Notes: a model not told the origin generated them from the sequence alone. A stretch of DNA of 48,178 nucleotides from Sulfurovum sp. (GCA_024762315.1 JANTHR010000007.1:1-48178); one strand, 5' to 3'; shown: positions 16,298-25,601, counted from the first letter of the stretch. Made by a program: numbers and translations.

Positions 16298-17464
16298 ATG
16301 ATGGAAAAAATATTAGACATTATTGAAGCGATCGCTCATGAAAAAAATATCTCAAAAGAGAATGCCATTGACGCATTTAAAGAGGCTTTGATCAATACTG
16401 CAAAAAAACTCACCAGCTACACAAGTAACTTTGAAGTGCTTATTGATCATGATACCAAAACATATTCAGTCAACAAAGTCATCACTGTAGTAGCAGATAA
16501 TGACGAACAGCTTTTTGTTGAAGTGGGCAAAGAAGAGAACAAAGAAAAAATACATTCTGATGCATTTATCTCTCTTTCTGAGGCAAAAGAGTTTGATGAC
16601 TCTCTTGAGATAGGTGATCAACTTAAAGAAGAATTCATTCTTGAAGAACATGGCCGTACCGCTTCTGCAAATCTCTTCAGGGAACTTGAATACCATGTAC
16701 AAAGGCGTATAGAACAAGATCTTTTTGAGAAGTACAAAGAAAAAGTCGGCACGGTCATGCTGGGTACCGTCAACCGTGTAGATGCCGATGACAATACCCA
16801 TGTGGAGATAGGAGAACTCAAAGGGATCCTTACGCAGCGAAACCGTATCAAAGGTGAAAAATTCAAACGTGGTGATACCATCAGAGCATTACTTCGCTAT
16901 GTCAGTGTCGATCCCCAATACGGCCTTTTTCTTGAACTGACGCGTACTTCACCTAAGTTCCTCGAAGCACTCATGGCAAATGAAGTGCCGGAGATAGATG
17001 ATAGTGTTGTTGAGATCGTTGCAGCTGCAAGAATCCCTGGAGAGAGAGCAAAAATAGCCCTTAAAACAGAGCAGATGAATGTAGATCCCATTGGTGCTGC
17101 TGTCGGTGTAAAAGGGGTCAGGATCAATGCGGTAAGCGAAGAACTTAACGGTGAGAATATTGACTGTATCGAATATTCACCTATTCCGGAGGTTTTCATT
17201 ACCAGAGCACTCAGTCCTGCAATCACACAAAGTATCAAGGTAGATGCTGAGGAGAAAAAAGCGCTCATCAATATTACCGGTGATCAAAAAGCAAAAGCGA
17301 TCGGTAAATCAGGTATCAACATCCGCCTTGCCTCCATGCTGACAGGATATACCATAGAGCTCAATGAAGTGGAAGGTGTCACAGAAAGACAACCGGAAAC
17401 AGCAGAGAGTGGAGAAGCAGAGAAAACAAAAGATACGTCGGCGTTGGCAGACCTCTTTAAATAG
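16298..17464 (+). CDS. nusA: Transcription termination/antitermination factor NusA
   Basis: This protein binds RNA polymerase and nascent RNA and tunes pausing, termination and antitermination. The 388 residues contain an N-terminal polymerase-binding domain (about 1-125), an S1 domain (about 132-200, GTVNRVDADDNTHVEIG) and tandem KH domains (about 200-365). The KH motifs are GVKGVRINAVSEEL and IGKSGINIRLAS. There are no C-terminal acidic repeats, only a short charged tail ending LADLFK, as usual in the phylum. Two adjacent ATG codons start the frame; AAAAGGAATTT precedes them. The stop TAG lies in a palindrome shared with convergent tpiA. Confidence 0.96.
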   Translation: MMEKILDIIEAIAHEKNISKENAIDAFKEALINTAKKLTSYTSNFEVLIDHDTKTYSVNKVITVVADNDEQLFVEVGKEENKEKIHSDAFISLSEAKEFDDSLEIGDQLKEEFILEEHGRTASANLFRELEYHVQRRIEQDLFEKYKEKVGTVMLGTVNRVDADDNTHVEIGELKGILTQRNRIKGEKFKRGDTIRALLRYVSVDPQYGLFLELTRTSPKFLEALMANEVPEIDDSVVEIVAAARIPGERAKIALKTEQMNVDPIGAAVGVKGVRINAVSEELNGENIDCIEYSPIPEVFITRALSPAITQSIKVDAEEKKALINITGDQKAKAIGKSGINIRLASMLTGYTIELNEVEGVTERQPETAESGEAEKTKDTSALADLFK

Positions 17465-17495
17465 GATGCAGTGTGCGGTTGCCGCCGCACCCTAC
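17462..17495. terminator. Palindromic element TAGGATGC...CGCACCCTA between nusA and tpiA
   Basis: The inner stem GTGCGG (17473-17478) / CCGCAC (17485-17490) sits between two convergent genes. The left end TAG is the nusA stop and the right end CTA is the tpiA stop read on the minus strand. It resembles the elements at 29254 and 13919 and may serve as a two-way terminator. Confidence 0.6.
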
Positions 17496-18181
17496 GAAAG
17501 TACCATTTTAGAAAAACTTTCTGCATCAAGTGATGCACTTCCAACAAGAACACCGTCAACACCGCGAATACTAATGATCTCTTTAATATTGGCCGGTTTG
17601 GCACTTCCACCGTACAGTAAAGGTTTTTGCACAGTTCTTTTCAAGGCTTCATGTGTCGTAGATATCTCTTCAGTTGTGGCACTGCGCCCGGTCCCAATTG
17701 CCCAGATCGGTTCATACGCAACGATCAATTTTTCATAAGAAGTATCTATGCCCTCAAATTGCGCGAGAAGATACTCGATCACCTCTTCGTCACCCTCTTC
17801 GCGTATATGCAGCGGTTCACCGATACAATATATTATCTCAAACCCATGCTCTTTAAAAAAGCTGAATTTCCGGGCTACTTTCTCCTGCGATTCACCCAAA
17901 AGTTCACGTCTTTCACTGTGTCCTATGAGGATCGTTCCTATATCAAACTCTTCAAGCTGTTCCAGTCCTATCTCACCGGTATATGCCCCATTTTTTGCGG
18001 GATATGCATTTTGTGCCCCTATGGTAAAATTGCCTTCATAGCCATCTAATGCCGTTGAGGGAGGGAAGATATAGACTTTATCATCTGGATGCTTTGCAAG
18101 CAATTTTTCGTTTAAAGCTTCGATATACTCATGTGTGCTTTTGCGGGTATGGTTCATTTTAAAATTGGCTGCAAATATCAT
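17492..18181 (-). CDS. tpiA: Triosephosphate isomerase
   Basis: This enzyme interconverts dihydroxyacetone phosphate and glyceraldehyde 3-phosphate. The 229 residues are shorter than the usual 250, as in other epsilon species. The key residues are the Lys of ANFKMN (residue 7), the catalytic His in IGHSERRE and the catalytic Glu in AYEPIWAIGTG. The phosphate loop is YGGSAKPAN and VDGVLVGSASL. It is the last gene of the gap-pgk-tpiA run on the minus strand, 86 bases after pgk. AAAAAGGAAACAG precedes the ATG. Confidence 0.96.
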   Translation of the reverse strand: MIFAANFKMNHTRKSTHEYIEALNEKLLAKHPDDKVYIFPPSTALDGYEGNFTIGAQNAYPAKNGAYTGEIGLEQLEEFDIGTILIGHSERRELLGESQEKVARKFSFFKEHGFEIIYCIGEPLHIREEGDEEVIEYLLAQFEGIDTSYEKLIVAYEPIWAIGTGRSATTEEISTTHEALKRTVQKPLLYGGSAKPANIKEIISIRGVDGVLVGSASLDAESFSKMVLS

Positions 18182-18234
18182 CTGTTTCCTTTTTCTAAAA
18201 AATATTTTTTAATGATCATTCATAGTTATGATAC

Positions 18235-18253
18235 TCCCAAGCTCAACCTGGGA
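18235..18253. repeat. TCCCA...TGGGA hairpin between pgk and tpiA
   Basis: TCCCAAGCT-CAA-CCTGGGA is an imperfect inverted repeat. It resembles the widely dispersed TTCCCAAGCT...AGCTTGGGAA palindromes of many bacteria. It could reduce read-through between the two genes. Confidence 0.4.
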
Positions 18254-18267
18254 ATAGCGTGAAGGAG

Positions 18268-19470
18268 TCACACAATGATAGCATCTAATGCTTCCAGGCC
18301 CGGTAAAACTTTTCCTTCTATCAGCTCCAAACTTGCACCACCGCCTGTACTCACAAAGGTCATTTCATCAACATCCCCTGCTTTTTGTGCCACATCCGCC
18401 GTATCACCACCGCCAACAATCGTAGTAGCATGCGTATCTGCAATATTGTGTGACATTTTAATGCTTCCTTTGGCAAACCTGTCCATCTCAAATACACCCA
18501 TTGGTCCATTCCAGATGATCGTTTGGGCATCATTGAGGACTTCACGGAAAAGTCTACTCGATGCAGGACCGATATCTAAGCCCATCCACCCTTTTGGGAT
18601 CTCCTGGGAAGGGACATATTTGGTTGCAGTGTTTTCCGAAAATTCCGTTGCCACGACAAGATCAACAGGCAGATAGAATTTTACACCCGCCTTTTTGGCT
18701 TTATACATAATGGCTCTGGCATCATCAAGCAGATCATTTTCCACAAGCGAATTCCCTATCTCATACCCCTGCGCTTTAAGGAAAGTAAATGCCATACCTC
18801 CTCCTATAATCACTTTGTCCACTTTTTGAATAAGATTGGTCAAAGCCTGCAGTTTGCCTGAAACCTTACTTCCCCCTACAACAGCGATGAAAGGGCGGAC
18901 AGGGTCCTCTATTACTTTATGGAAGAAAGTCACCTCTTTATTCATAAGGAAACCTGCTGCTTTATGTTCACTGTCGAACTCTTTGGTCATAGCATAAATA
19001 GAGGCATGCTTTCTGTGGCATGCACCAAAAGCATCATTAATGTATACATCGGCGAAAGAAGCCAACTGTTTTGCAAAAGTTTCATCATTTTCTGTTTCGC
19101 CCGCTTCATAACGGAGATTTTCAAGCAACAAAACATCACCTGGCCCCAGAGAAGCTGCTTTCGCTTTGGCATCAGGCCCCACAACATCATCTGCCATAAT
19201 GACATTTTTAGCAAGTTTTAAAAGTGTTTGTAGTCTGGTAGCAACAAAAGCCAAAGAATATTTTTTGTCATATTTACCGGCTTCAGGCCGGCCATAATGT
19301 GATGCCAGAATTATTTTACACTCACGGTCTAGACAATAACGGATTGTTGGCAAAGCAGCACGTATTCTTCTGTCATCGGTGATGTTCCCGTCAGCATCTA
19401 CTGGCACATTAAAATCACAACGTATAAATACCCGCTTACCTGCAATATCCAAATCTTTTATCGTTTTCAT
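18268..19470 (-). CDS. pgk: Phosphoglycerate kinase
   Basis: This enzyme catalyses the reversible transfer of phosphate between 1,3-bisphosphoglycerate and ADP. The 400 residues have both lobes: the N-terminal substrate lobe with [12 protein letters not shown] (about 14-25), the HYGRPEA and [13 protein letters not shown] motifs, and the nucleotide lobe with [20 protein letters not shown] and the phosphate loop [11 protein letters not shown] follow. It sits 13 bases after gap and is clearly cotranscribed. With gap, tpiA and gpmI it covers the triose part of glycolysis/gluconeogenesis. Confidence 0.97.
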   Translation of the reverse strand: MKTIKDLDIAGKRVFIRCDFNVPVDADGNITDDRRIRAALPTIRYCLDRECKIILASHYGRPEAGKYDKKYSLAFVATRLQTLLKLAKNVIMADDVVGPDAKAKAASLGPGDVLLLENLRYEAGETENDETFAKQLASFADVYINDAFGACHRKHASIYAMTKEFDSEHKAAGFLMNKEVTFFHKVIEDPVRPFIAVVGGSKVSGKLQALTNLIQKVDKVIIGGGMAFTFLKAQGYEIGNSLVENDLLDDARAIMYKAKKAGVKFYLPVDLVVATEFSENTATKYVPSQEIPKGWMGLDIGPASSRLFREVLNDAQTIIWNGPMGVFEMDRFAKGSIKMSHNIADTHATTIVGGGDTADVAQKAGDVDEMTFVSTGGGASLELIEGKVLPGLEALDAIIV

Positions 19471-19483
19471 TATCTTCTCCCCT

Positions 19484-20476
19484 TTATTTACTAATATATA
19501 CAGCCATATCTACCAGACGACATGAGTATCCCCACTCATTGTCATACCACGAAAGTACTTTTACCATATTGTCGCCTATGACCTGAATTGTGTCAAGAGC
19601 AACTACGGAACTTTGCGCTTCCCCTACGAAATCCTGAGAAACCCTGTACTCTTCATCTACACCCAAAATACCTTTATGTGCGCCTGTACTTGCTGTTTTA
19701 AATGCTGCTTTTACTTCATCAAGTGTCGTCTCTTTACGCAATGTTACTGTGAGGTCCACCATAGAAACATCAGGTGTCGGTACTCTGATCGCCTGCCCAT
19801 TGAGTTTCCCTGCAAGATTCGGCAGTACTTTTGATATTGCCTTGGCGGCACCTGTCGTTGTCGGTACAAGATTCACCGCACCTGAACGGCCTTTTCTCGG
19901 ATCTTTTTTATGTTTTGCATCCAAGATAGGCTGAGATGCCGTATAGGAGTGGATCGTAGTCATCAACCCTTTTTCTATGCCAAAAGCATCATCAAGCACT
20001 TTTGCTACCGGTGCGAGACCATTGGTCGTACAACTTGCATTCGAAACAACGGCTTCGCCTGCATACGCTTCTTCATTCGCTCCTATGACAAAAGTGGCTG
20101 TATCATCTTTGGCCGGTGCCGAAAAAACCACTTTTTGGATGCCGTTGTCAAGGTAAGGCTGTACACTCTCTTTCGTTAAAAATGCCCCTGTACACTCCAG
20201 GACGATCTGGGCTCCTGTTGAAGCGAAATCGATTTTATCCAGTTCACGCTCTGCAAAGATCTTTGCTTTGGTCTCCCCGATATGAAGATAACCGTCTGAT
20301 ACGCTCACATCCTTACGGCTTCCATGTACTGAATCATACTTCAGGTTGTACTCAAGCATCTCTTCCGTTCCGCTTGCATTGACAGCCACCAGTTCTATAT
20401 CATCTCTGTCTGCAATGATGCGTGCCACACATCTTCCAATTCTTCCCAATCCGTTAATTGCTACTTTTACAGCCAT
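19484..20476 (-). CDS. gap: Glyceraldehyde-3-phosphate dehydrogenase, GapB-like cofactor site
   Basis: This 330-residue type I GAPDH is the first gene of the gap-pgk-tpiA run. It has the Rossmann motif INGLGRIGR (residues 7-15), the catalytic Cys in [12 protein letters not shown], the catalytic His in TIHSYTASQ and the C-terminal [10 protein letters not shown]. After the second beta strand the sequence is VAVNASG. The aspartate that follows Asn in NAD-specific enzymes (ND) is Ala here. B. subtilis GapB, which uses NADP(H) in the gluconeogenic direction, also has NAS at this place as I recall it. NADPH-dependent biosynthetic use is therefore likely but not proven. CTAAGGAATAAAA precedes the ATG. 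Confidence 0.95.
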   Translation of the reverse strand: MAVKVAINGLGRIGRCVARIIADRDDIELVAVNASGTEEMLEYNLKYDSVHGSRKDVSVSDGYLHIGETKAKIFAERELDKIDFASTGAQIVLECTGAFLTKESVQPYLDNGIQKVVFSAPAKDDTATFVIGANEEAYAGEAVVSNASCTTNGLAPVAKVLDDAFGIEKGLMTTIHSYTASQPILDAKHKKDPRKGRSGAVNLVPTTTGAAKAISKVLPNLAGKLNGQAIRVPTPDVSMVDLTVTLRKETTLDEVKAAFKTASTGAHKGILGVDEEYRVSQDFVGEAQSSVVALDTIQVIGDNMVKVLSWYDNEWGYSCRLVDMAVYISK

Positions 20477-20548
20477 TTTTATTCCTTAGAGTTTATTATG
20501 CAAAACTATGTTAAGATTACACAACTTTACAATAAATGAGGTTATTAT

Positions 20549-21115
20549 TTGGTTAAACAGGGTAAGCCGAGGGTAGCAATTTTTGGTGGGAGTTTCGACC
20601 CTCCACACAAAGGGCATCAACGAATCGTAGAAATTGCTCTTGAAGCACTGGATATCGACAAACTGCTTGTTATCCCGGCCTATTTGAACCCTTTCAAGAT
20701 ATCTTCGATGGCAAGCGCTGAACAACGTTTAAAATGGTGCCATATACTTTTTGATGACATTCCCGATGTTATCGTAGATGACTATGAGATAAAGGAAGGC
20801 AAAAGCATACCAACCTCACAAAGTGTAAAACATTTCAACATGGCCTATGATGTAAAATATCTCATTATCGGTTCTGACAACTTGTCAACATTGACAAAAT
20901 GGCATGAGTTTGAATGGCTCAACAGCAATATCATCTGGGTCATCATTACCAGGGACGACCATCATTTAAAGACGGATCATCTTAGAAAATGGAAGATCTT
21001 AAAGCTTGATATACCGATGAGCTCTACAGCCATACGAGATAAAAAAGATCTAAGCTATGTTGACAAAAAAATTAAAGAATCGGTAAAAAATGTACTGGAA
21101 GGACACCATCAATGA
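20549..21115 (+). CDS. nadD: Nicotinate-nucleotide adenylyltransferase NadD
   Basis: This enzyme makes deamido-NAD from nicotinate mononucleotide and ATP. The 188 residues have the nucleotidyltransferase motif GGSFDPPHKGH (HxGH type) near the N-terminus and SSTAIRD in the second half, plus IIGSDNLSTLTKWHEFE. The start is the TTG at 20549 behind GAGGTTATTAT; no ATG lies at a suitable place. It diverges from gap with a 72-base gap and overlaps rsfS by ATGA. The nadD-rsfS pairing is conserved across bacteria. Confidence 0.93.
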   Translation: MVKQGKPRVAIFGGSFDPPHKGHQRIVEIALEALDIDKLLVIPAYLNPFKISSMASAEQRLKWCHILFDDIPDVIVDDYEIKEGKSIPTSQSVKHFNMAYDVKYLIIGSDNLSTLTKWHEFEWLNSNIIWVIITRDDHHLKTDHLRKWKILKLDIPMSSTAIRDKKDLSYVDKKIKESVKNVLEGHHQ

Positions 21116-21459
21116 CAATCGAAGAGAGAATTGAGAGTATTGTAAAAATACTTGATGAGAAAAAAGCTGAAGAGATAGAAGTATTCAATCTGGATAATGC
21201 AGATTATATTGCTGACCGTGTAGTGATCGCCAATTCACTCAACCCAAAACACACACAAGCACTTTTTGATCATCTGAAAGAAGAACTCAGGCCAAAGGGA
21301 GAGACATTTCTTCATTCTGATGTAAGTGATGAGTGGATCGTTGCAGATCTTGGTGATATACTGATACACATCATGATACCTGAATACAGACAGCGCTATT
21401 CACTGGAAACATTTTTAAGCGAATTGGTTGAAAATCAACAAAAAAACAAAGAAGCATAA
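21112..21459 (+). CDS. rsfS: Ribosomal silencing factor RsfS
   Basis: This 115-residue protein of the RsfS/Iojap family binds ribosomal protein L14 and keeps the subunits apart when nutrients are short. The family core is seen as FNLDNADYIADRVVIANSLN, then DEWIVADLGDILIHIM and the C-terminal YRQRYSLETFL. Its ATG overlaps the nadD stop (ATGA), so translation is coupled. The convergent small membrane protein gene ends six bases downstream. Confidence 0.94.
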   Translation: MTIEERIESIVKILDEKKAEEIEVFNLDNADYIADRVVIANSLNPKHTQALFDHLKEELRPKGETFLHSDVSDEWIVADLGDILIHIMIPEYRQRYSLETFLSELVENQQKNKEA

Positions 21460-21464
21460 AGCCT

Positions 21465-21794
21465 CTACCCCAGGATCCCATGCCTGGAGCCCTCTAGAAA
21501 TTCCAAAAGTAAAAAAAGTCCTATGGTTACAATGGGGGAGAACATTATCCACCAGTAATATTTTTCTTTTATTAAATAGAATATCAATCCACCCCAAGCA
21601 ATGATGAGCAAAATGATATGTGCTATAAAAACAGGAATGACAGGACGGGTCACATTACCTACCGCAGCCAAGGAGATGATCACCCCGAATGTTGCTATAG
21701 CAATGAGGAGTTTTTTTATATTTCTGTTTCTGGTGTATTGAAAGAAAATGATTCCAAAAGTAGCCAATATGACTAAAATAATAAGTGCTTTCAT
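21465..21794 (-). CDS. Small four-helix membrane protein, unknown
   Basis: This 109-residue hydrophobic protein has about four membrane segments (roughly residues 2-19, 28-48, 53-74 and 80-98). Short basic links contain YTRNRNIKK, and a YLIKEKYYWW turn is present. No family is recognised. It sits between rsfS (convergent) and argS (upstream, same strand). The ATG at 21794 follows TATAAAGGGCAAAA, a good ribosome site, so it is likely real. Confidence 0.7.
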   Translation of the reverse strand: MKALIILVILATFGIIFFQYTRNRNIKKLLIAIATFGVIISLAAVGNVTRPVIPVFIAHIILLIIAWGGLIFYLIKEKYYWWIMFSPIVTIGLFLLLEFLEGSRHGILG

Positions 21795-21808
21795 TTTTGC
21801 CCTTTATA

Positions 21809-21833
21809 AGGTGCGGCAGCAACTGCATCCTAC
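21809..21833. repeat. Degenerate GTGCGG...CATCCTAC element behind argS
   Basis: The gap between argS and the small membrane gene contains AGGTGCGGCAGCAACTGC followed by ATCCTAC. It matches the outline of the palindrome at 17462 (TAGGATGCAG...GTGCGG) read on the other strand. Only a 4-bp core stem (GCAG/CTGC) remains. Confidence 0.4.
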
Positions 21834-21837
21834 AGTT

Positions 21838-23535
21838 TTACAACTTATCCACAACTTCAATCCCAAGTATATCAAGCCCTTGCTTAATCGTCTTTGCTGC
21901 AAGGTCGGCCAATTGCAAACGGCTCATTTTTGTTGCTTCGTCTACCCCTTCTTTCAGAATAGGGTTGCGTTCATAAAAGCGCATGAAGAGTGTTGCCAAC
22001 TCATAAAGATATGCTGTGATATGGTTTGGTGCAGCATTCTCCGCCGCCTGCTCAAGCATGTCCTCAAAACGCAAAAGCATGACCGCAAGACGCTTCTCCA
22101 GATCATCACCGATGATGATCTCTCCCTTGATCTCTCCGTGGTGCTTTCTGAAAATACTCTGTATCCTTGCATAGGCATACTGCATATAGAGCGAGGTATT
22201 CCCTTCAAATGAGAGCATTTTATCCCAATTGAAGATATAATTGGATTCACGGTTAATGGCAAGGTCTGCATACTTCACCGCACCGATCCCAATGACCTTT
22301 GCCAATCTCTCTACTTCCTCTTCTGAGTATCCTTCTTTCTCTTTAATAGTATCTTTTGCTCTGACAACAGCTTCGTCAAGCAGATCCACCAGCTTGACAG
22401 TACCGCCGTCACGTGTTTTAAAAGGTCTTCCGCTTTTATCCATCATCATTCCAAAAGCTACATGCTCAAGCCTTACATCTTCGGGTACAAAACCCGATTC
22501 TTTCGCTACTTTGAAAACCTGTTTAAAATGGCCTGCCTGTCTTGCATCAACCACATAAGAGATGCGCTTGGCTCCCAATACATTGGCTCTGTATCTAAGT
22601 GCTGCCAGATCGGTAGTAGCATACAGATAGCCTCCGTCACCCTTCTGGACGATCACCGGGATTTCTTCGCCTTCCAAAAATACACACTGTGCACCGTCAC
22701 TCTCCTTAAGAAGATTCTGCTTGATCAGGTCTTCAATGACCTGAGGAAGATCTTCATTGTAAAAACTCTCTGCCTTGACATCATCACGTGTCAACTTGAC
22801 ACAAAGCTTACTGTAGACATCTTCACAGTGTCCCAGTGAAATATCAATGAACTTTTGCCAAAGGTTGAGGCAGTGCATATCGCCACTTTGGATCTTGACC
22901 ACATACTCTCTGGCCTTGTTTGCAAAATTCTCATCCTCATCAAATCGTTTTTTGGCATCTTTGTAGAACTGTTCAAGATCTCTGAGGCATACTGAACCGT
23001 CTTCCCCTGTCTCTTCAAGATAGGCGATAAGCATGCCGAACTGTGTACCCCAATCCCCTATATGGTTTTGGCGTATCACCTCATCTCCCAGGAACTCAAG
23101 CAGGTTTGCCAGTGTGTCACCAATGATCGTGGAACGCAGATGCCCTACATGCATCTGTTTTGCCATGTTCGGACCGGAGTAATCCACTACTACTTTCACA
23201 GGATTCTCTTTCTTGTTCACTCCCAGTCTTTCATCATTCAATGCAATTTGACACTGTTTCGCTATCCACAAAGGATTGATCCAGAGATTAATGAATCCCG
23301 GTCCTGCGATCTCTGCTTTAGCAAGTATGCCTGTCAAGTCGAGATTTTCTACGATCATTTCTGCAATATGACGCGGATTTTTACCCAGTTTCTTTGCCAA
23401 TGCCATAGCACCGTTGAACTGGTAATCCCCGAATTCAGGTTTTGTCGCTTCAGAAACAGACATTGCATTTTCATTAATATTTGCCTTATCAAAAGCTTGT
23501 TGTATGGTTTTATTTATCTGCTGTTTTAATTTCAT
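21838..23535 (-). CDS. argS: Arginyl-tRNA synthetase
   Basis: This class Ia synthetase charges tRNA-Arg; a tRNA-Arg(GCG) gene lies 2 kb upstream. The 565 residues include the N-terminal Add-1 domain (about 1-95) and the HIGH-type motif HVGHLRSTIIGD (about 134-145). The KMSKS equivalent is MMMDKSGRPFKTRDGG, and a C-terminal anticodon-binding DALR domain ends DILGIEVVDKL. It heads a block argS-tatA-gmk-Glu-rich protein whose order is also found in H. pylori (HP0319-HP0322 as I recall). Confidence 0.97.
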   Translation of the reverse strand: MKLKQQINKTIQQAFDKANINENAMSVSEATKPEFGDYQFNGAMALAKKLGKNPRHIAEMIVENLDLTGILAKAEIAGPGFINLWINPLWIAKQCQIALNDERLGVNKKENPVKVVVDYSGPNMAKQMHVGHLRSTIIGDTLANLLEFLGDEVIRQNHIGDWGTQFGMLIAYLEETGEDGSVCLRDLEQFYKDAKKRFDEDENFANKAREYVVKIQSGDMHCLNLWQKFIDISLGHCEDVYSKLCVKLTRDDVKAESFYNEDLPQVIEDLIKQNLLKESDGAQCVFLEGEEIPVIVQKGDGGYLYATTDLAALRYRANVLGAKRISYVVDARQAGHFKQVFKVAKESGFVPEDVRLEHVAFGMMMDKSGRPFKTRDGGTVKLVDLLDEAVVRAKDTIKEKEGYSEEEVERLAKVIGIGAVKYADLAINRESNYIFNWDKMLSFEGNTSLYMQYAYARIQSIFRKHHGEIKGEIIIGDDLEKRLAVMLLRFEDMLEQAAENAAPNHITAYLYELATLFMRFYERNPILKEGVDEATKMSRLQLADLAAKTIKQGLDILGIEVVDKL

Positions 23536-23567
23536 TCATTTTCCGTATGTGAGTGGAATAGTGTAGT

Positions 23568-23584
23568 AGATAGCAATGCTATCT
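23568..23584. repeat. Perfect inverted repeat AGATAGCA-A-TGCTATCT
   Basis: Two perfect 8-base arms around a single A lie in the tatA-argS gap. The shape is that of a protein-binding dyad or a tight hairpin. Confidence 0.5.
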
Positions 23585-23596
23585 GAAGTTCTAAAA

Positions 23597-23617
23597 GCTA
23601 AACGCTGAACGCTTAGC
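23597..23617. repeat. Inverted repeat GCTAAACGCTGAACGCTTAGC
   Basis: GCTAA and TTAGC flank two AACGCT units. It lies just after the tatA stop on the minus strand and may be a terminator or a remnant of AACGCT-type repeats. Confidence 0.4.
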
Positions 23618-23624
23618 ACTTATT

Positions 23625-23846
23625 TTAAGCATTTTCGCTTTTTTTCTCTTCTACCGAAGCTTCGACTTTCGGCTCTTCTTTGGAAGCGATCTCTTTAGGC
23701 TCTTCTTCATCCTCTTTGATCGCTTTCTTAAAATCTTTAATACCTTTGCCCATACCTTTTGCTAGATCCGGTATCTTTTTCGCTCCAAAAAGTAGTACAA
23801 CGATCGCCAAAACGATCAACAACTCCGGCATACTTGGCATACCCAT
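23625..23846 (-). CDS. tatA: Twin-arginine translocase subunit TatA
   Basis: This 73-residue protein forms the pore part of the Tat system that exports folded cofactor-containing proteins. It shows the classical plan: a short N-terminus ([10 protein letters not shown]), one membrane helix ([11 protein letters not shown]) and the [17 protein letters not shown] amphipathic helix. A Glu/Lys-rich tail follows. It lies between gmk and argS, as in Helicobacter. No tatB or tatC is in the window. Confidence 0.96.
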   Translation of the reverse strand: MGMPSMPELLIVLAIVVLLFGAKKIPDLAKGMGKGIKDFKKAIKEDEEEPKEIASKEEPKVEASVEEKKSENA

Positions 23847-23914
23847 GATTTATCCTTTATCTACACCCTAAGTGGATATAATTTTAAAATTTTAATAATT
23901 ATACTTAAAAATGT

Positions 23915-24550
23915 TTAACCCAACCCTACTTGGCCTAGCCATTGCTGAATAAATTTCTCTTGATCTTCTTTGCTCTGTTTGAGCCTTGCCGCTTTTGCTA
24001 TAATCACAAATTCTCTTGCAGCTGCATCTACCGTGTCATTGATAATGGTAAAATCATACTCTCCTACAGCGAGTATCTCCTCTTTGGCATTTTCAATACG
24101 CTGAACAATGACACTCTCGTCATCCGTACATCTTGCTCGGAGTCTTGTTTCCAGCTCATGCAGCGTAGGCGGTGTGATGAATGCAGAAGTGGTAATATCG
24201 TTCATTTTGGCACGTACGAGCCTGTGTCCCTGTACATCAATATCGAAAATAACCAATTTGCCCGCATCGAGTGCTTCCCTTACAGGTTTGAGTGATGTCC
24301 CGTAATAATTGCCATGTACCTGAGCATATTCCAGAAAGTTACCCGCTTTAATGTCTTCTTCGAAACTCTCTTTTGTTACAAAAAAATAGTCCACACCATT
24401 CTCTTCACCTATTCTGGGTGCACGTGTTGTTGTGGAAATGGAAAAATAATACTCACCTATCTCAGCTGAGGCTGCATTGATAATGGTGCTTTTCCCCGCA
24501 CCGCTTGGACCAGAAAGTACTAAAATAGCACCTTTATGTAAGTTCTGCAT
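23915..24550 (-). CDS. gmk: Guanylate kinase
   Basis: This enzyme phosphorylates GMP to GDP with ATP. The 211 residues have the P-loop GPSGAGKST (14-22), the GMP-binding SISTTTRAPRIGEENGVDY block and FLEYAQVHGNYYGTS. The Walker B-like IFDIDVQGHRLV and the lid region with Arg residues (LETRLRARCTDDE) are also present. The start ATG at 24550 touches the stop codon of the upstream Glu-rich gene, so the two are surely cotranscribed. Confidence 0.97.
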   Translation of the reverse strand: MQNLHKGAILVLSGPSGAGKSTIINAASAEIGEYYFSISTTTRAPRIGEENGVDYFFVTKESFEEDIKAGNFLEYAQVHGNYYGTSLKPVREALDAGKLVIFDIDVQGHRLVRAKMNDITTSAFITPPTLHELETRLRARCTDDESVIVQRIENAKEEILAVGEYDFTIINDTVDAAAREFVIIAKAARLKQSKEDQEKFIQQWLGQVGLG

Positions 24551-25387
24551 CTACTTTTTATCCTTAAAGTCGATCTTGATAGTCACCTCCGCGTCTTTAA
24601 GAAGCTTCTTGATCTTCTTGATCTTCATTCCCTCAACAGCTGTAATGAGCGCCTCTTCAAAAGTAAAAGCTTCTTTGTCTTTTTTGCTTTTTTTAGACTT
24701 TTTTTCACTCTTCTTGCCGGACTTCATGCTTTTTTCTTTCTTCTCTTTCGGAACTTTTTCACTCAGTGTTTCAACATACTCCTCTTCAGAGATAATCTCC
24801 AGACCGTCTGCTTCAAGCTGCTGCTTGATCGCTTCTACTTTGCGTGCTTCATACCCTGCTTCGTCAAACGCTTCCTCCTTTGTCTCCTCATCTTCATCCA
24901 TTTCCAAAAGCGCTTTGATCTTCTCTATCTCATTGCTGTCCAATACGTTTGTATCCTCAGCCCTGTCTATCTCTTCTTGTGCGGTATCTTCCGCGTTCTT
25001 ACTCATTATGTCGTTTTCAGAGGCAAGAGGAAAAATAGACGGCATCTCTGTTACTTCCTCCATACGCTCACGCCCTTCCATACTCTTAAGTACTGCACGT
25101 ATCTGAGAAGGCAAGAAAGGTTTTTTGATAATGGTATCGAACTGTTCCGTAATCTCCTCATTTGCCTCGGTACTGGATAAAAATACTTTTTTACGTATCA
25201 TAAGGTTGGAGAGTACTCTTTTTGTCTCATCATCATAGGACCTGTCATCTACAAAGACAACACTGTACCTGTCATGTGCCACATCACCCACATTCTCCAC
25301 CTCTTCCAAAACAATATCTTGTTCACGCATACACAGCGATATAAGCCGAGAGACCACAGGGTTGGAATTGATGAGTAAAATATTCAT
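24551..25387 (-). CDS. Glu/Lys-rich protein with a degenerate receiver domain
   Basis: This 278-residue protein has an N-terminal CheY-like fold (about 1-110). Its strands (MNILLINSN, YSVVFVDD, KKVFLSS) and the conserved KKPFLPSQ Lys-Pro are kept. The acidic pair of true receivers is replaced by Asn/Ser, so phosphorylation is doubtful. The rest is highly charged, with EEEY, KEKKEKSMKSGKKSEKKSKK and similar blocks, and a conserved-looking C-terminal end (FTFEEALITAVEGMKIKKI). Position next to gmk matches the H. pylori poly-E-rich protein HP0322, as I recall it. The ATG at 25387 is chosen over the in-frame TTG at 25402 because the GGAG site lies between them. The role is unknown. Confidence 0.78.
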   Translation of the reverse strand: MNILLINSNPVVSRLISLCMREQDIVLEEVENVGDVAHDRYSVVFVDDRSYDDETKRVLSNLMIRKKVFLSSTEANEEITEQFDTIIKKPFLPSQIRAVLKSMEGRERMEEVTEMPSIFPLASENDIMSKNAEDTAQEEIDRAEDTNVLDSNEIEKIKALLEMDEDEETKEEAFDEAGYEARKVEAIKQQLEADGLEIISEEEYVETLSEKVPKEKKEKSMKSGKKSEKKSKKSKKDKEAFTFEEALITAVEGMKIKKIKKLLKDAEVTIKIDFKDKK

Positions 25388-25416
25388 AACAGAATGCTCC
25401 AAAAAGTAATAATACG

Positions 25417-25422
25417 ATTATA
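25417..25422 (-). promoter_or_regulatory. Candidate -10 box for the Glu-rich/gmk operon
   Basis: TATAAT on the minus strand lies 30 bases upstream of the start at 25387, in an AT-rich stretch. No good -35 is seen. The remaining 180 bases up to the tRNA gene show no gene. Confidence 0.4.
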
Positions 25423-25601
25423 GTATAGATTTGGTTAGGGGTTGATGTTTCAAATGATACATACACTATACTTGTTCATCTGTTCAAGTTTGAAATAATT
25501 TGGCTTTTTCTTAGTTGTATTCAGATTTTACCTGCTTTTTATGAGGTATACATCAGGTACATCGAACAAAAACATGTGAAATATGTATATAAATAAAAAA
25601 G

